Below, piece by piece: positions 44,224 to 56,419 of a stretch of DNA of 64,000 nt. This stretch comes from Oehlia diaphana. Lineage: Eukaryota > Glomeromycota > Glomeromycetes > Glomerales > Glomeraceae. The stretch lies in contig QZLH01000526.1 of NCBI GenBank assembly GCA_003833135.1, positions 1-64,000 on the forward strand, read 5' to 3'. The first letter of the stretch is position 1. Each line of letters begins with the position of its first letter. A program made the position numbers and the translations under genes. The notes under the pieces are model-generated. The model saw only the letters and a program-made list of their open reading frames with translations, was not told the origin of the DNA and searched no databases.

Positions 44224-47200
44224 CAGATACTCTTCAGAGTTTGTAATATATCGAGAGTTAATACAGAATTCTGGTAAAATTCTTGATTTTATCGTTTCTT
44301 CCGTTTAATTCATACTTTATAATAAAAAGTAGTTTAAATACATTATATACAAAAAAAGATGATGCGGGATCATCAAGTATCAAAATTATATTTGAAACCG
44401 AGGGTAATGAATTTGGAAGTAAAATCATACGAATTACATTCAAAAACAATGGATTCGCTTTTAGACCCGAAGATTGGGATCGGTTAAAGAAAATTGCTGA
44501 AGGAAATCCTGATGAACAAAAAGTAATACTTTATCGTATTATTATGTCGAATCAAATTATTCTATCGCTAACTTTCTTTTTCCTTTTCAACAATGTTAAT
44601 AATTCTAACAGATAGGAGCTTTTGGTGTAGGATTTTATTCATTGTTTTCGGTCTGTGAGGAACCATTGTAAGACAAATTTTATCAATATTATTAAATTAA
44701 ACCAAATAATAATAATTTTAATCCTCCCCCCTTAATAATGTTAATCCGTATTCCATTTAATTCATTTCATTTGTTAGCGTTTCATCTGGTGGACAAGGAA
44801 TGGCTTTCTTTTGGCGTCACGGTCAATTAACTTCAAAACAGGGGCCGACTGGTGATATTGATCAAGTTTGGACGACATTCTTAATGGATATGAGAGAACC
44901 TATAGATGTAAATATTCATGGTTGAATAATATAGTATAATATGGTAACATTTGGCGTACTAAATTTTTTTTTTTTTATGTTTTATAATAATTAGCTTCCA
45001 AATATTGAAAATTTTGCGCAGTTCTTGGCCAATTCATTGGTAAGCTTGCTCAAATGTCACAGTCATATATATACAGTACATACGCGCATACTCTTTTAAT
45101 TAAAAATATATAATAAATGTTAGGGATTTACGGGAAATCTTCGAGAGATATCCGTATATTTTAATAATATATTGGCGATTCACCTATCAAAAAATATTAT
45201 GGAGCCGAAATTGATGAACATTTCTCCTGAAATTGATACCTATTCTCCTCGAAAAATGTTTCAACTTGCCTCTGTACAAGTTAGAGACGTTCAACTTGAA
45301 GTCAAAAGAATACTTATTCCTACAAATATGGGTGCAAACCAATGGTGTTCGACTAACCTTCAAACGGAACAAGCATCTATACTCCTTAGAATTACAAGTG
45401 GAAATTTAAATGTTAACGTTAACGACACGTTTTCTGCGGAAATGGAACGAATTACCAAAAAGAAACCACCAAGAAACACGACTATACAAATGATTTTTAC
45501 TGGATTTAATGAACACGAAAATTATAATGGAACTATTTCTCCGGTCTTTAAAGATTTACTTCCATATCCGGAGCAAGGAAGAATATATATTGGTTTCTCA
45601 ACTCATCAAACCACCGGATGTTGTTCCCATTTAGCAGCTCGCGTAATCCCTACTGTATGTAATAATATTGATAATTATACACTTTTTACATATATTTATT
45701 AATATTTTATACTATTTTAGGTTGAACGAGAATCAATTGATTTAGCGGAAAAAACTCTTTCGGTATATAACAATGAAATGTTATGTTTAGCGGGAACATT
45801 ATGTAGAATTTTATATGAAGACGAAATGGCTTATATAGAACAACTTTATAATGAAATGATTAGTGATGATAATTCTGATTCTTTTCGTAATTGGATTGAT
45901 ATATGGGCAGCATATAATTTAACATATTGTACGTTTAGAAATAGTACACCAAATGAGAAAGTTGGTAGAATATTAGAATCACAATTTTTTAATTGTACAA
46001 AGAAAAATTTACCAATCTTGTCAACGAATGGCGTCCTCCCGATATCTAATGTTCGTATTCCTAATCCAGAAATGGAGGGGTTCATAAAGATCGTACCACG
46101 TGTTCCGAAAATATTATTTGATCAATGTATCGGATTTTTTATGAAAGCAAAAGATACTTTTCAAATTATAGGAGATTTAACCCTTAATGATGTTTTATAT
46201 GAAATAAGAAATCGAACACTTTCTGAAGATGAAATGGCTAAACTTTTAAATTGGTGGATCACTTATAGATCAAGAGGAAATAATGTCGAACCTTCTGAAT
46301 TTAATCAATTCATGCAATTTGCACGTGTCGATAAGAAATCACAATCTTTAAGTACAATTTGTTATTTTTTGAATCCAGGAACAATTACTTCAGATGTAGA
46401 TATTCCGGATGATGTGTTACCATATACTATTTCCAGAGATTTGAATCTTCAAGATCTTGTAAAATGGTTTGGATGGTCGGAATTACCTTTAGTTAATTGG
46501 GCAAAATTTATTGTTAATAAACCTGATATAGAACTTAATCCCGCGTTTGCTGAAAAAGTTCATTATATTTTAGCAAGTAATTTAGACAATATTTCACAAA
46601 ATGATAAAGAAACAATTCGTCAATTATTCGTTCAAAAGCAATGCATTCCAACTAGATTTGGTATGATGTATCCTAATAAAGCTTATTATGAAAATGTTAA
46701 TTTATTCCCCAACTTGCCAACAATTCAATTTCAAGTACCTTCAATGGTTCAGAATATAATGGATCTTCTGGGCGTTCGAAAAGTAAGAAAAAAAATTTTT
46801 TTTTTTTTTTTTTAAAAAAATACATTCCTTCCTTGAAATATTAAACAATGGAACTTAATTAAACTTTTATAGGTTGTTGAATTACCACTCATCTTTAGAC
46901 GCCTTCTTGATCGGGGAGATTGGGATCATATGCAACTTGTAAAATACCTTGCTTTAAAATTTAGCGATCTCAATGAAAATGAAATAAAGATACTAAAGAG
47001 CGTAGCCATCTGGCCTAAAAAAATTCCACAACAAGGCAAGAAAGCAGCGAAGCAAGCACAAATGATTCAACGTTTTGTCGCCAATAGTTTACATGTACCT
47101 TCGCCAATTCATCGTGATCTTGGTTTACCGATAATTGATTGGCAAGGAAGATGGGATTGTAATGCGCAAGAAGGTATATTAATTTCGTTATGTAGCAATA

Positions 47201-49583
47201 ATTTTATATACTAAATTAACCTTTTGTAATTTTTTTTTTAAAAAAAGAAAAATTTCTCATTGAATTGGGTATACGAGAATTTCCTACACTTCAAAAGATC
47301 CTCGAATTAGCATCACCTCCAACTGATCCTGAAATTCGTAAAAAAGCTCTCAAATACTTTATCACTAATTTTGACGAAAAATATTCTAGTGATTATAATC
47401 CAGCTGCAGTTAATGTTGCATTTTTACCTTGTTCAATTCAAGGTATTTATGCGAAACCTTCAGAGTGTTTTATTAACCCTAAGTGTTCGATAATGGGATT
47501 TCAAGTTATACGACAGGATTTAAAGTTTCAAGTGGAAAAATTGGGTGTTTATCAAAATCCTGATCCCGTTAAACTTTTAGATATGTTAAAAGCGAATCGA
47601 CCACAAGATGAAAATAAAGGAAAAGAGATATTTGAATATTTAGCATCACAACAGGGAGACTTTATCACTGCTGATTGGAATCTTCTCACTTATCTTGAAT
47701 TTATTCCATATAGAGTTTACCCTGACGTAATTGCTCATGCCAGTCCATCTAAATGTTTCTTTAAAATTCAAGAAGATTTGTATGTATATCATTTCTTTCA
47801 TATAAGTTCATTCTTTTAAAGAAAATTAAAATAATTTTTTTATTTTTTTTTTAGTTTAAGTGGTTTCTTTTTACGTGTTGACTTTGGAGAAAAGGCCAAT
47901 AAATTTTTACAAAGTTGTGGCGTTAAATGTGAACCAACTTCAATAGATTTTGCTGAATTATTAGTAAATTCATCGAGTGAATTAATGAATTCAATTCAAT
48001 TAAATGGAGGTGATGTGGAAAAATATTTATCTATTTTGAGAAAGATTGCTATGGATGTTAAACTATATAGTTCTATAACCCGTAAACTAAATTTGATTGA
48101 AAAGATGAAATCAGCACCCATTCTAATAGCAGTGAGGAGACAAGATAACGTTAATAATATGAACCTTGTTAACCAGGAAGTTCAAAAACATCAATTAGCT
48201 ACAGCAAATGAAATATATATAAATGATGATATAGTATATCAAGAGATTTTTAATACATTGACGGCTCCTGAGGAAGATTACTTGGAACCTTTATATAAGG
48301 TATTTAATTATTTTATTTGTTTATCAATGCGTGTGAGATTAGGAATGAGGAAAGTGTCTCATTTTTATTTATTTATTTTTTTTTTAGTGGTTAGGATGTA
48401 AATCATTGCATGACGCTGTAAGAGAAGCTTCGGTTCCAAGAGGAATGATTCATCAAACTGAAAATTCTCAACAATTACAATTAACTATTAGGGAAAGAGC
48501 AAGCTTATTCTATTTTAAGCATCCAAAACATGATATTAAAAGAGATGAAGAATGGCTTAAAAGGTTAAAAGTTATAGAGGTTTATTCTATAGTAACAACA
48601 TATTCATTAGGATTTAAGAGTGTTACTAAAGAAAATAGTACTAGTATTCTTCAAGATGCAGGAGGCATGAATTCATGGACTCTTTATATAACATCTAAAC
48701 CCAAATTACTCGATATTTCAAAACATATAGCTAAAAATATCTTCAAAACACGTGAATTTAATAGTACATTTTGCATTCACACACTTTTAACTACGTCCTT
48801 ATCAAGTTTAAAAGGTATGGGATATCCGGTTGATCGTATTTTACAACATCCCAAATTAAAATGTTTTGAGAATAGTCAACAAAGATCACTTAAGAGGAAA
48901 GTTTCCGCCACTCCTGATGTTATTCAAAATTTAAGAAAATCTTTACAAGATTCCATAAATGGCTGTAATTTATTTGGTGGAAATATTGATGGTATTAATA
49001 CTCAAGAATATTTTGAAAATATTCAAATAAGTTATTGTGATATTATACCTGGTAAGTATTATAAGTGATATTAATATTTTATACATTGCACAATTAACGT
49101 ATATATATGTTTTTTTATTAATTGTAATTATTTCGTTGTTTTTTAGCCCAATCTTTAACACATGTTGGATTTTTACAAGAAATCAAACTTTTCACTTATA
49201 AAGAAGCCGATCCATCGGAGATCATGTCTCATACACGCACGGCTCCATTAACACGTTTTATTAATATACTAAAAGATCTATCGAATGTTTTTGGAATTGT
49301 ACCAACAAAAGTTATTCATTTATTTTACGATGATAATACGACTTGTATTGCATTCAATTTTAATCGATCATTATTTTTTAATTTCAAATTTTATTTGGGA
49401 TATCACGATAATGAATGTATAACAAGACCTACGGTTAATGCTATGACTTATTGGTTTATGACATTTTGTCATGAACTAGCACATAATTATGTTCACGATC
49501 ATAATGCTAAGCATGAAGTAAGTGTATTATTTTTTTGAATAATTTTTTGTGATTTATAAATTTTTTTTTTTTTTTTTAACCAT

Positions 49584-49638
<55 letters not shown>

Positions 49639-49781
49639 ATTTTTTTTTTTTTTTTTTTTTTTTTCAATAGCATTATTTTTCATCATTTGCAGAAGCATAT
49701 ATGCCAAAATTTTTAGATATATTGAAAAATTATGAGACTCCTAATGAGTTATTTCATAAATCAAAACGAGTGAAATATTAA
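44007..49781 (+). CDS. Large GHKL/Hsp90-like ATPase-fold protein (DUF3684-like), 14 exons, about 1518 aa
   Basis: Exons: 44007-44104, 44227-44273, 44359-44522, 44612-44667, 44778-44907, 44995-45039, 45124-45654, 45721-46782, 46873-47173, 47248-47779, 47855-48299, 48388-49051, 49147-49517 and 49671-49781. All joins are GT-AG, and the total of 4557 nt is in frame. The N-terminus is a GHKL nucleotide-binding domain: N-box YRELIQNSDDA (Asn47), NNGFAFRPEDW (about 80-90), and G-box IGAFGVGFYSLFSV (104-117). This is the fold of Hsp90, MutL and sacsin-type proteins; fungal homologues carry the DUF3684 label. The middle of the protein is not assignable by eye. Near the C-terminus, FCHELAHNYVHDHNAKHEHY (residues about 1465-1484) contains a HELAH (HExxH) motif followed by more histidines, suggestive of a metal site. 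The start is supported by the family pattern VNxRxLIDKxLARYSxEF right after it. A chaperone-like or regulatory ATPase role is inferred; none is proven. Confidence 0.9.
44184..44219 (+). repeat. Poly(T) tract of 36 T in intron 1 of the GHKL ATPase gene
   Basis: A continuous T run just before the acceptor ACTTCAG at 44220-44226; it acts as an exaggerated polypyrimidine tract. Confidence 0.85.
49554..49664 (+). repeat. Long poly(T) blocks in last intron of the GHKL ATPase gene
   Basis: Three T-blocks, interrupted only by short spacers (aaccataa, aaaca), fill the intron before the acceptor CAATAG at 49665-49670. The lengths are probably unreliable in any assembly. Confidence 0.85.
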
Positions 49782-51239
49782 ATCTCCCTCTTTTTACATT
49801 GTATATTTGGTTTTTTTTTTTTGGAATTATTCCTATTTTCTGATTTATTATACAAATTTTTTTATATTTTTTATTTTTGTAGAAAATATGTATTTAATCT
49901 TGTATAAGTAGTATATACTTGTATTGTAACAAAAATTATTTAAAGGACGATCGATATTTAAAGAAAACCTTATTTATTAAAGATCAAATTTTTTTTTTTT
50001 TTTTTTTTAAATTAAAATAAATAAAATTGTGAGTTTATACATTTTATAAATTTAATTTTTTAAAAGTAGTATAATATATTTTAAAAGCGGAATGCTTCAC
50101 AAAACTCGTAAACATTGAAGGCGAGCGCTTTTTGGCCTGCATTAAGATGATCGCGCTTAATTTTGAAATTATTTATTTAGTATTCAATAATTAAAAGATG
50201 AATTGATTATTTTATTTTATAAAGATTGAGAATTTAAGCCTTTCGCACGTCTATCATGAAATCTATCATACCATAGTTACCATACGGGTTTATGTACTCA
50301 TCTAGATAAAAATACTGCGTAAAATCAAACCAAACGTACCATACATTACCCATTATAGCTAAACTAACGAACGCCAAGTTATTATTTACAATGATTACAA
50401 TACAACGGATTTGTTACGTAAAATGATTATTAATTATTATTTAAATCATTAATCAATCTATAACCGTGAAAAAGAGATTTTTAAAAGAAATCGTATGATC
50501 CGTTGGCGTAAAACTATGCATGATAATTTATATCTTTTTATCGCGAAAACGAAACATCAAGAAGATGTATAAAAACTCAACAAACTTTTTAGCTTTTTTA
50601 CTTGTGAACGTTACTCTGAAAAAAAAAATAAATTAAAAAAAAACCAATTATGTTAAACATTTTTTTTACACCTAATTTCCGTTAATAATAATGTAATCCT
50701 TAAATAATTCCCTATAAAAATTAAAAAGAATTTTTAAGGTGTAAAAATGAACAAAAATCTCATTTTATTATGACACTATTTTTTTTTTTTTTTTTTTTTT
50801 TTTATAAAAAAAATGACTTCCTTTATAAAAATAATTGTTAACACTATATGAAAATAACTCTGTATACGTGCCGCTCCTATAAAATTTTATTTTTTTATTT
50901 GACTTATAAAAAAAAATACTTATGCTTATAAAAAAATCTTATGCTTAAAAATAAAAACTTTTTAAGACGATAAAAAAATCTCGTTACATAAATCCGGCTT
51001 TAAATTAAAACCCGTAAAAAAATTACAATCCCGGCACTTTAACGAACGTAAAAAAGAAACTCGACGTGATTTCGAAATCTAAAACGCTTGTAATAAAAAC
51101 GATGAGATGAAAAACGTAATTCGAATAATTCAAATGTAAAAAAAAAAAATGTAGTAAATGGCGCAGTAAGAAAAGCGCAAGAAAAATAACAGGTTTAATT
51201 TTTAATTTTTAGTTAATATTCGATTGATTAATTTCATAC
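49782..51239. other. Intergenic, AT-rich
   Basis: No gene, RNA or structured repeat recognised beyond homopolymers (a T-run at about 50780-50803). Confidence 0.4.
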
Positions 51240-52560
51240 TGGTCACCTAATAAATTTACGTAAACGTGACTCCTATATAAACATTTTTTTTTTCTTTTAT
51301 TCGATTAACTTTTTTAGACTTTAATATAGAAATTTTTTTAGAATATCATTGTAATATTAAAATAATTAGTTTTTTATCGTTTACTTTCTTTTTTTCTTTT
51401 TGTAAAATAAAATTATTTGCTTAATTTATAATATATTATTATTTACGAAATGACTAGTATGTTTAACAATAGACAAATTGTGATCTTTGAAATTTGTTTA
51501 TAATAAAAAATAATTAAACAAGTTTTAATAAAAAATATGAGTGGTTCGACTGGTTCATGTAGTAATAATTGTTACAATCATATGATAATACATAATTACT
51601 GTACATTATTACATAAATCATTAAAATAATTGAAATTCCATAATTCTCATCATTTTGAATTTTGTTATAAAATAACATTGCTATACATCAAGTGCAATTT
51701 TTTGTACTTCCTAGTAAAATTTAAGAAAAACAATCTTTTATAAATTTGATGACTTTATTGATAAAGGAATCACTTGATTTTATAGTTTTTATGATAGTAC
51801 GAACCATACCCTTTACTAAGAAGAAGAAAGATAATTTTTTCTTTGATAAAATCGTGTTGTAATCTCAAAGATATATCAGGAGCTCTTATATTTTAGCATG
51901 TTTTATAGAGCAACAACGCAGAAATGATAGACACATATCCTGGTCAAGTACAATCCTATCTTGAACATACAGTTCATCTTCTGGATAGTCATGGTCTGAT
52001 GAGACATTACTTGATGAGAGATGCAAATGAATCATTTTGCTTGAACAAAAAGCAGATAGGGTCTTTAATGTTTGATTAAGGGAAACTTTTCATTGAAGTA
52101 GAACCAGTAGAAATGAATGGATATGGCCACAAAGATCATTCTTGATCAATTTGGTAAATTGAATGCTGTAATTTCAAGGGGCTTCATGTGAAACATTCTT
52201 AAGAATAAGTGTTTTTTCTCTATATACATACAGTTGATGCTTGAAATATAAACTTTCTCAAATAGTAAAAGAATGAAAGATCCAAATATATTTTAACCAT
52301 GGAATTTTCACTTTATTATTAAAAAAAGTAATGAATGGTTCTATTAATTGACTGTACATGTTAGATTATAATAACCCAATTTTAACCTAACCTTTTTAAT
52401 GTAAATTAATGAACCTGTAAATTATTAAAATTGGTTGTTAGTTCTTGAACACTTTATTGATAAATCTTCTGATAGTAACCCAGTGCTCCAAGCTGGTATA
52501 ACTTACTCTACATTACCATCTTTTTATCACTCCAAAAATACTCTTAGGTTTGTTGTTAAA
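51240..52560 (+). repeat. Segmental direct repeat, copy 1 (about 1.3 kb)
   Basis: Collinear with about 56420-57690. Matching words include aacttttttagactttaata, catcaagtgcaattttttgt, aaatgaatggatatggscac, cttgaaatataaa followed by tttctcaaatagtaaaagaa, and aaggctggtataactta or aagctggtataactta. A decayed frame in this copy reads NNAEMIDTYPGQVQSYLEHT then VHLLDSHGLMRHYLMRDANE before a stop; the family is not recognised. The element is probably a mobile or repeat unit present elsewhere in the genome. Confidence 0.8.
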
Positions 52561-53740
52561 AGAGTTTACTTGGAAATGAAATGAAAAAATAAGTATTATA
52601 TACACTATTAATGGTAAATATCCAGCAAAAGATTTCTTGATATTGTTATATTGTATTTAATTCCAATCCATCAATAATTTGCTATTTAGGATTCTATTAT
52701 GACTATAATTATGATCATTTCTTTATTTTATCTTGATCTTATTAGTGTAATTAAATATATAAATTTTATTCTTAGTATATATGATTTCAGATTTTTTTTA
52801 ATTTTTATAGTATTATACTTTTTTTGTTTTATTTTCAATTAATGTATAGGAAGAATAAGACGTAAATAAGGATGGAGAAGAAGATGAAAATGAGAAATAA
52901 GAGGACAAAAATCAAATAAAGAAGAGACATAAGCATCATATCAGAGGAATATAATAGTATTAGTGGGAATCTGGGTTATTGAATTTCATCTGATTGGTCC
53001 TGATTTGACATCATTTGACTGGTGGTAGTAAATATTTTATTGATCTAGTATGTTAGCATATTTTTTTAATTTTATCAATTTTATTTTAATTTTAATAATT
53101 TTGGGATTTTTAAAATTTATTTTTTTTTTTTGGCATTTTTTTTAATTTTATCTTACTTCATTTAATGCTTTTTTAATTTTATTTTAATTTGTATTTGATT
53201 ACAAAGGGTTTCTTACTTATTTTTTTGGTTAATATTTAATAATTGGCATAAAAATATTTTTATGAAAATCTGTATTTGAATACTTTATGTAATGAAATTA
53301 AGAAAAAAAAATTAAAAACATTAAATAAAGTAAAATAAATGTAATAAAGCACCATAAAAATAAAAATTAAAAATCTGAAATTATTAAAATGAAATCAAAA
53401 AATATACTGTATATATACAAAATAATAAAAATTTAAAAATACTAAGATTAAATTAAAGAATTTAAAATTAAATATTAAATTGAAGAATTTCTATAATTAT
53501 ACCCCGTCGCACTAAGTGTGACTAATGATATAGAGCATCATAATTTCCCTAATGATATATGTAAATGTTTTTTTTCCAGGATATTTTTAGACTGTTTTTT
53601 CATGGTAATAAACTTTATTAAATTATTATACATAATCACATTATCTAGTCAAGTGACTTAATAATCTTACAGTATAAATAATGATTTTACACGTGATAGT
53701 AATAGTGATCATAAGTCAACACGTTCCTGGGTATAACCTA
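52561..53740. other. Low-complexity, T/A-rich intergenic
   Basis: Long ttttaattttat and aaaattaaa stretches, especially 53050-53500; no feature supported. Confidence 0.4.
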
Positions 53741-53820
53741 GTAATTTCATGTGGGCGGAATACCATGGTTTTTTCCCTTTGGGAAAAAACCCTGATATTC
53801 CTAAACCACCATAAAATTAC
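53741..53820. repeat. 80-bp imperfect palindrome with an 11-bp perfect hairpin core
   Basis: Outer arms gtaatttcatgtgg and ccaccataaaattac enclose aatacca / tgatatt and a perfect core ggttttttccc-ttt-gggaaaaaacc (53767-53791). It could be the centre of a fold-back MITE; flanking atagtgatcataagtcaac and gttacagttgactaa weakly extend the symmetry. Confidence 0.7.
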
Positions 53821-54289
53821 TTATATAAATACTATTGTAAACGGTTACAGTTGACTAAAAAAAGATTCATTTTCTTCTGATTTTCATTATTCAAATATTA
53901 TAATTTTGCCTAGGTATTGCACGTAAATATTTTTTCTGATTATTATACAAGTTTTTATTTTTTTTATAACAAAAAATTGATGGTAATACAAGGTTATCTA
54001 CAAGATCTTTTCTTTTCTAGGGATCAACTCCTTTGGGCAAACTTGAATATAATATATTTTAGATACAACTCCAGAAAGTACAAGAAATTTTAATCGACTA
54101 TTCGGAAAGCTAGATCAAGAATCTTGTGAAATTAAGGGAATAAAAAATCCATGAGAACTAAAACTAAGGTTACTATCTATAATAATAATTAGTAGTTATG
54201 AAATTGTTGACACTATGATAAGCGAGATACGTATTACTTATCCCCTGCTATTTAATGATAGTGTCATGTGATCATCATGTGCTACTCCG

Positions 54290-54995
54290 AAATTGATCGA
54301 TGTTTAACATGATTAACATGTCGAATATGATCAACACATTGAACATGTTAGTCATATTACATATTAGATATGTTGATTTATTATAAATATAGGTCAATTT
54401 TCTTGTAGTAATGAAAGGGAATAAAATAAAGTTTTATTTTAAGTTATAAATTGATAATTTTTATCAAGTGAAATCTTTTATTCGTGTTTGGAAGTATATG
54501 CCGACATACAGCGCTATACAACACGTCTGATTGGATAATTTTGATATATTGTTTAATTATAAACTAATAAACCTTCTACTGCCTAACCACATAAGTTGCT
54601 TAATAATTTTAAGTGTAAAGAACTGATACAATAATAGTAAGTGTTTATAGTATATGTAAGTATAAATATAGTATGTTTTATCTTAATTTTCTTTCGCTCA
54701 GTTTTTTTTCATTTTAAAAGACTTTAAAAAACATAATTAAATTTTAAGAAGCTTCGGGACTATTACTATTACACTTGAAAATAATATTGAGATTACAAAT
54801 AAATTAAAACAAAGTTTTTCTCATTTGAAAAATGCAAATCTTTCTGAATTACTCAAATTTTCAAATCAGTCCATTATAGTATAATCAATAGTTAATTTTT
54901 ACCGCAAAATTATCTAGAAATGGATAAATAAATACATATAAATTTGCTACTCAGTAGGTATAACTACATTTGCATAATCATGTAAAATGGTGCCG
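54290..54995 (+). repeat. Mosaic dispersed repeat (left half like 32998-33350, right half like 8438-8785)
   Basis: The first about 340 bp align with repeat C at 33.0 kb (gatgtttaacatgattaaca start, tatatgccgacatac, cgtctgattgg). The last about 345 bp align with repeat A at 8.4 kb (attgagattacaaataaatt, gtaggtataactacatttgc). This copy therefore seems to represent the longer parent of two partial copies. No coding content. Confidence 0.7.
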
Positions 54996-55544
54996 ATCAA
55001 GGGATAACTTGTTTTAGTCTTGAGTTTTATTAATTTTATCTGTTAAAGAAAATGGTTTCAGTGATGTTTAGCTTAAAATGTTATCCCTATAAAAGTTTCA
55101 TCCATTATTTCTGTTAAAACTCCGTAAAAATGTGCCTTTCACGGATCTATTCACGGAAAATGTAAATAATTCGATAAATTCCATTATTAATTCTGGAAAT
55201 ATGTGCCTTTTACAGAAAAAAGATGGAATATAAAAAACGGATCGACTTTTCATAGAGGGTATAGTCAGGAATATGTTTCATTAATTTAATTTTACAGAAT
55301 TTCAAAGTTCCCTGACACAATAACGATTATTTAATTATAAGCAATGTCAGTTTAACTCCCAAAATTATGATAAATATAATCTGTAATCATATTTTCTTCT
55401 TTATCTTACTGAAGATTTGAAATATTATATAATGTCATAGTATGTTCATAAATACTTTAAAGTTCCATCTAGAGCATTAGTAATTAATGATAACTTTTGG
55501 CTTTTTTTGAAATAGAAACATTTTAAGAATGTTAAAACTTTTTT

Positions 55545-56220
55545 AGATATAGGTGGTATATTCCAGAATGTTTACTTCGTAAACCTTATACAAAAGCTAG
55601 TGATACTTATTCATTTGGGGTGATAATGCATGCTATTAGAATTGGAAATATTTCACCTTATAGTCACTTATCACATTGTAGTACTCATGATATTTATTTG
55701 AAATAAGACCAACTATTCCACTATATCAAAAAGTTTCAAGAACTTAATGTGAAGCACAACCTATTTCATCATAAAAGTTGAAATTAGTGATTTTGAACAA
55801 TATAAATTATAAGTTTTAGCATGGATGAAATAATGAAATAACAACAATGATTCTTATTGATAACGGCCATTTTTGCAAGATTTCAAAGGTTATATTGAAA
55901 GGAAATCGTTCAGATGATTTAGTTATTTGTAGAAAATTTAGAAATATTCTATTTGATAAAGTTTCTTTTATATAAGTATCATGTATTAAGCGTAAGGTTA
56001 TGTATGCCTTATTTATTTTATTTATTTTAATAATTTTATTGTTTATTATAATGGACTAATTTATTGTTTGTTAATAGATGAAAATACTGAAGAGTATTTT
56101 CTTATTATGCAATGTGCTGATGGATGCCATTATCTTAAATAAAATATCTTCACGATGAAAGACTTTTTCATCAATATTTACTCAAAAAAAAAGAAGCTAG
56201 ATTTAGGATCAAATTTGTAA
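55545..56220 (+). pseudogene. Protein kinase relic
   Basis: At about 55555 the frame reads YIPECLLRKPYTKASDTYSF then GVIMHAIRIGNISPY, matching the APE region and the DIYSFGVIM helix of Rhizophagus kinases (APE degraded to PEC). A separate downstream piece reads KISKVILKGNRSDDLVICRK and, after an intron-like gap, ENTEEYFLIMQCADG, resembling a Gly-loop/hinge region. The N-lobe-like pieces lie downstream of the C-lobe piece, so at least two kinase units, or one rearranged unit, have decayed here. Stops and frameshifts abound. Confidence 0.65.
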
Positions 56221-56419
56221 AAAGTATATATGAAAACAAAATTATTAACTAAATGCATGTAATAAAAAGAAATTATAAGACGAAAAATGTAACATAAATG
56301 TACTAATATAGTAATAAGTGCAATAAAATGTAAAATTTTAATAAAAAAAAAGAAATTTTAGCAGACAAAAAAAATTAAAACTACTTTAACTTTGTCTTAT
56401 TATTAACTTTAATACCACT

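Noticed and set aside
45187..46085. Minus-strand open frames over the ATPase gene
   Set aside because: Shadows of exons 7 and 8, which have strong plus-strand coding and family motifs.
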